64,000 bases of DNA from Marinilabilia rubra. Its GTDB lineage: Bacteria; Bacteroidota; Bacteroidia; Bacteroidales; Marinilabiliaceae. Under the pieces are notes generated by a model. It did not search any database, was not told the origin of the DNA, and saw only the letters and a list, made by a program, of their open reading frames with translations. Each line of letters starts with the position of its first letter. Positions within the stretch are counted from its first letter, which is position 1. The DNA is taken from assembly GCF_003121985.1 (NCBI RefSeq), contig NZ_QEWP01000002.1, forward strand, positions 310,001 through 374,000, read 5' to 3'. The position numbers and the translations under genes are program-made. This document shows, piece by piece, positions 61,864 through 64,000 of this stretch.

Positions 61864-61959
61864 AACTGCTAAAAAAAAATCCAACAACGTGTCAAAAATA
61901 AATAAAGGCATTCTAACACGATAATTTTTAGTCAAAAAAATTTGAAGGTTTAGCAACAG

Positions 61960-62433
61960 TTATTCTTCAGGCCAGATGAATTCTTCTTCATCCTCGTCCC
62001 AATAAGGTCCCCATTGAATTTCGGAAAGCACACCATTGTCAAACCACAGATTGAGACTAACATCCAGAAGGGTTGCTATTTGCTGGCTGTTTTCTTCATC
62101 ATCAGATACTTCTTCAATAGAGACATCTCCCAGCCCCATTATTTCCAACTGATCCATCACCTCTTGCTGACTCAGTCCAATCAAATCAATTCCCTCAAAG
62201 GAGTATTCATTTGAACTTACAGCAAGCGAGGTCAGTCTCCAATCTTCCAACTTATCGAATGAAGCTGACAATTCAACTTCATCGTAATGCCAGGCTTCAG
62301 ATAAATCCTCTGGCATTTCTTCATTTTCCATTGTTTCCACTTCATCCGGGTCACCCATTATTTTTTTAAATTCATCACGGGTCATACCAAAAATTAAGCT
62401 ATCGAGACCTTTACCAAGTTCTATTTTTTTCAT
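61960..62433 (-). CDS. Small acidic protein with SmpA-like N-terminus
   Basis: A 157-residue soluble protein. The N-terminus ELGKGLDSLIFGMTRDEFKKIMGDPDEVE (residues 4-32) is the pattern of a BamE/SmpA-like two-helix unit. A second copy may be EGIDLIGLSQQEVMDQLEIMGLGD near residue 80. It is very acidic throughout and ends in DEDEEEFIWPEE. No signal peptide. The ATG at 62433 is favoured over 62502, because a TAnnTTTG element at 62469-62476 would start transcription between them. The function is unknown. Confidence 0.65.
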   Translation of the reverse strand: MKKIELGKGLDSLIFGMTRDEFKKIMGDPDEVETMENEEMPEDLSEAWHYDEVELSASFDKLEDWRLTSLAVSSNEYSFEGIDLIGLSQQEVMDQLEIMGLGDVSIEEVSDDEENSQQIATLLDVSLNLWFDNGVLSEIQWGPYWDEDEEEFIWPEE

Positions 62434-62468
62434 GTTCATTCTTTTTAAAATAGGATTGTTCACATAAT

Positions 62469-62476
62469 CAAATGTA
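62469..62476 (-). promoter_or_regulatory. Bacteroides-type -7 element for the acidic SmpA-like gene
   Basis: The minus strand reads TACATTTG (TAnnTTTG), 36 bases before the ATG at 62433. Confidence 0.45.
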
Positions 62477-63007
62477 AGGAATAAAAGCAATTGACCATTC
62501 AATTAATGATTTTTTTTCCTTTCATTGTTTGATTGTAATATAATAATAAAATTTTGCCGGGCGTTTTATGAGTTACCATTCGTGCATCTCTTTTTCTTTT
62601 GCTTCACAATTGGTTAGCTATTTTATACTTCTTTCCAGGTAAGCAAACCACACGCAAAGCCTCCCTATTTGGTATTATCCACAAATCCAATTTAGGGATT
62701 CACTCACAATAATTAACTGGACAATTGAATTCTGCTAATTGGTTGTGCAGACTCATGGCTTATCCGGATATTGCCTCTACCTCCGTATACCTCCTTTAAC
62801 AGATCAATCAGCCCCACCCCTTTGTCAACGAAAGCGATCTATACCAAAATCACATTCTATCTAAAGCCCCCCCTACAACATACCCTTTATTCAAAAATAA
62901 AACAAAAAAACAGAATCTAACCTCCAAAAAAGAGGGGTCAATTCATAAAAAATGCAAAAATTTTAATTTTACCCCCATTAGAATTAGGGTGTAACTTCAA
63001 AAGTACA

Positions 63008-63015
63008 TATATTTG
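63008..63015 (+). promoter_or_regulatory. Bacteroides-type -7 element for the TorF-like gene
   Basis: TATATTTG, followed by CATCG. It gives a leader of about 125 nt. The -33 box is not clear. Confidence 0.5.
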
Positions 63016-63144
63016 CATCGAAGACATACGAAAAAATGGGGGTCAAAACCAAAACAAACCAAATATCAAACCAACTACCCCCTTTTTGAAGGGTCTAATT
63101 TTAAACTATTTTTTTATTAACCATTTTTTTAAAAGCTAACCGCT

Positions 63145-63804
63145 ATGAGAAACTTTGGAAAACTATTTTTGGTAATGACCCTGATGGGTCTGTTTACAAG
63201 CAGCTTTAAATCGTCTGCACAGGTAGATGTAAGTGTAGGTGCAGATTTCATGAGCCGCTATGTATGGAGGGGTACTGACTTTGGAGGTTCCCCAAGTATT
63301 CAACCTTACCTTGAAATGAGTGCCGGAGATTTTGTTCTTGGTGCATGGGGTGCTTACACTACCAATATGCCGGGAGCTCAGGAAGCCGACCTTTACGCCG
63401 GATATTCCTTTGGTGAAGTTTTCGGATTAACCCTTACTGACTACTATTTCCCCATGGATGACATGTCAGATGATTACTTCGATTTTGACGCTAACCATTC
63501 AATGGAGATCAGTGGTACATTGACTTTAGACAAATTCAGCCTGTTGGCAGGAAAATTCTTCGCCGGAGCTGATGACAAGTCACTTTACGTTGAAGCAGGT
63601 TATGACTTTGGTCTTGTAAATGCCTTTATTGGCGCAGGAGACGAAGTTTATACTACTGATGGTGACTTTGGAGTAGTGAATGTTGGTGTAAGTGCATCCA
63701 AAGAAATTAAAATCACGGACTACTTCTCACTTCCTCTTTCAGGTTCTGTTATCCTCAACCCGGAAAGCGAAAGCCTCTTCATGGTTGTAGGAGTATCATT
63801 CTAA
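63145..63804 (+). CDS. TorF-like outer membrane porin
   Basis: A 219-residue exported barrel with a signal peptide ending near SSAQV. The mature N-terminus VGADFMSRYVWRGTDFGGSPSIQPYLE matches TorF-family putative porins. Alternating strands continue to a C-terminal LFMVVGVSF. Since a P-II gene follows 88 bases downstream on the same strand, a role in nitrogen-compound or ammonium uptake is plausible, but that is inference from location. Confidence 0.8.
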   Translation: MRNFGKLFLVMTLMGLFTSSFKSSAQVDVSVGADFMSRYVWRGTDFGGSPSIQPYLEMSAGDFVLGAWGAYTTNMPGAQEADLYAGYSFGEVFGLTLTDYYFPMDDMSDDYFDFDANHSMEISGTLTLDKFSLLAGKFFAGADDKSLYVEAGYDFGLVNAFIGAGDEVYTTDGDFGVVNVGVSASKEIKITDYFSLPLSGSVILNPESESLFMVVGVSF

Positions 63805-63892
63805 ACCTTTAAGACATATTATTAATACCGGAGTTCAGGTACACAACCTGGCTCCTGTATTTCCAAAAGTCAACAACCTAAAAATAAGACAG

Positions 63893-64000
63893 ATGAAAAA
63901 AGTTGAAGCCATTATACGTAAAACAAAATTCGATGAAGTAAAAGAGGCTTTAAAAGAAGCTGGAATCGAATTTATTACCTTCTGGAATGTACGCGGCGTG
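63893..64000 (+). CDS. Nitrogen regulatory protein P-II, 3'-truncated by window edge
   Basis: The first 36 codons are visible: MKKVEAIIRKTKFDEVKEAL, then KEAGIEF and NVRGV, which is the first strand-helix-strand unit of P-II (GlnB/GlnK) signalling proteins up to the base of the T-loop. P-II proteins sense 2-oxoglutarate and ATP/ADP and commonly control ammonium transporters encoded next door. The remainder, and whether amt follows, lie outside the window. Confidence 0.85.
   Translation, partial: MKKVEAIIRKTKFDEVKEALKEAGIEFITFWNVRGV

Larger units (their letters stand above)
62434..63144. other. Intergenic region before the TorF-like barrel gene
   Basis: No gene is seen. It holds a minus-strand promoter element for the acidic protein and a plus-strand one at 63008-63015. 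GGGGTCAA occurs twice as direct repeats near 62935 and 63039, on either side of that element, and could be a regulator site. Confidence 0.5.

Noticed and set aside
62700-63144. Sigma-54 promoter before the TorF-like/P-II genes
   Set aside because: No TGGCAC-N5-TTGC match was found; a TAnnTTTG element at 63008 explains the start better.

Overview
The window reads as chromosomal DNA of a member of the Bacteroidota (class Bacteroidia). A Marinilabiliales-like, salt-adapted organism is plausible, but that placement is inference. Supporting signs are start-proximal promoters of the Bacteroides type (TAnnTTTG, sometimes with TTTG or TTG 19-20 nt upstream), an almost complete lack of Shine-Dalgarno sequences, the conserved block bamD-rpoZ-coaBC-DUF4835-recN, FadL- and TorF-type outer membrane proteins, GIN-domain and carboxypeptidase-like regulatory-domain proteins, and the carboxynorspermidine route of polyamine synthesis.

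Layout. 1-7.4 kb: three sodium/proton antiporter systems (end of mrpD, then mrpEFG; NhaD; NhaA) with a MurU-like nucleotidyltransferase. 7.9-12.2 kb: membrane and lipid genes (GT2 plus polytopic partner, PAP2 phosphatase, diacylglycerol-kinase-like lipid kinase). 12.6-15.8 kb: YceI, outer membrane barrel, second YceI and Rrf2 regulator, with a perfect 19-bp inverted repeat around the start of the second YceI gene. 15.8-17.7 kb: GIN-domain lipoprotein and PagL-type lipid A deacylase. 17.8-20.6 kb: queC-queE-queF behind a preQ1-riboswitch-like leader. 20.6-24 kb: sixA, pepT, proS. 24.5-27.7 kb: a Ser/Arg-rich lipoprotein and a FadL-like porin. 28.3-31.7 kb: cysDN and fabI. 31.8-37.1 kb: the recN-to-bamD block. 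37.3-38.6 kb: an alpha-oxoamine synthase. 38.6-40 kb: a repeat-filled gap. 40-49 kb: metabolic singletons, including carboxynorspermidine dehydrogenase and decarboxylase, and an acyl-CoA synthetase with an XRE-cupin regulator. 49.4-51.3 kb: an IS110-family element with a structured leader that could be a bridge RNA. 51.6-59.3 kb: HAD phosphatase, glutamine synthetase and an osmotic-stress cluster (BCCT transporter, universal stress protein, orphan betaine-binding lipoprotein, aldo-keto reductase). 59.3-64 kb: miniature repeat elements, DUF3820, a surface protein, two small acidic proteins, a TorF-like barrel and the start of a P-II gene.

The antiporters, betaine uptake and stress protein together point to a cell living with high sodium or alkalinity. 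The intergenic DNA is unusually rich in short non-coding repeats. At least three miniature families have terminal inverted repeats and conserved lengths (136 bp, about 164 bp, about 167 bp), and there are several inverted dispersed repeats and GC-rich hairpins. None carries a transposase. The strongest leads for something undescribed are the IS110 leader RNA, the miniature-element families, the possible invertible segment at 14.64-14.76 kb, and the preQ1-like leader. No tRNA, rRNA or CRISPR array was recognised.
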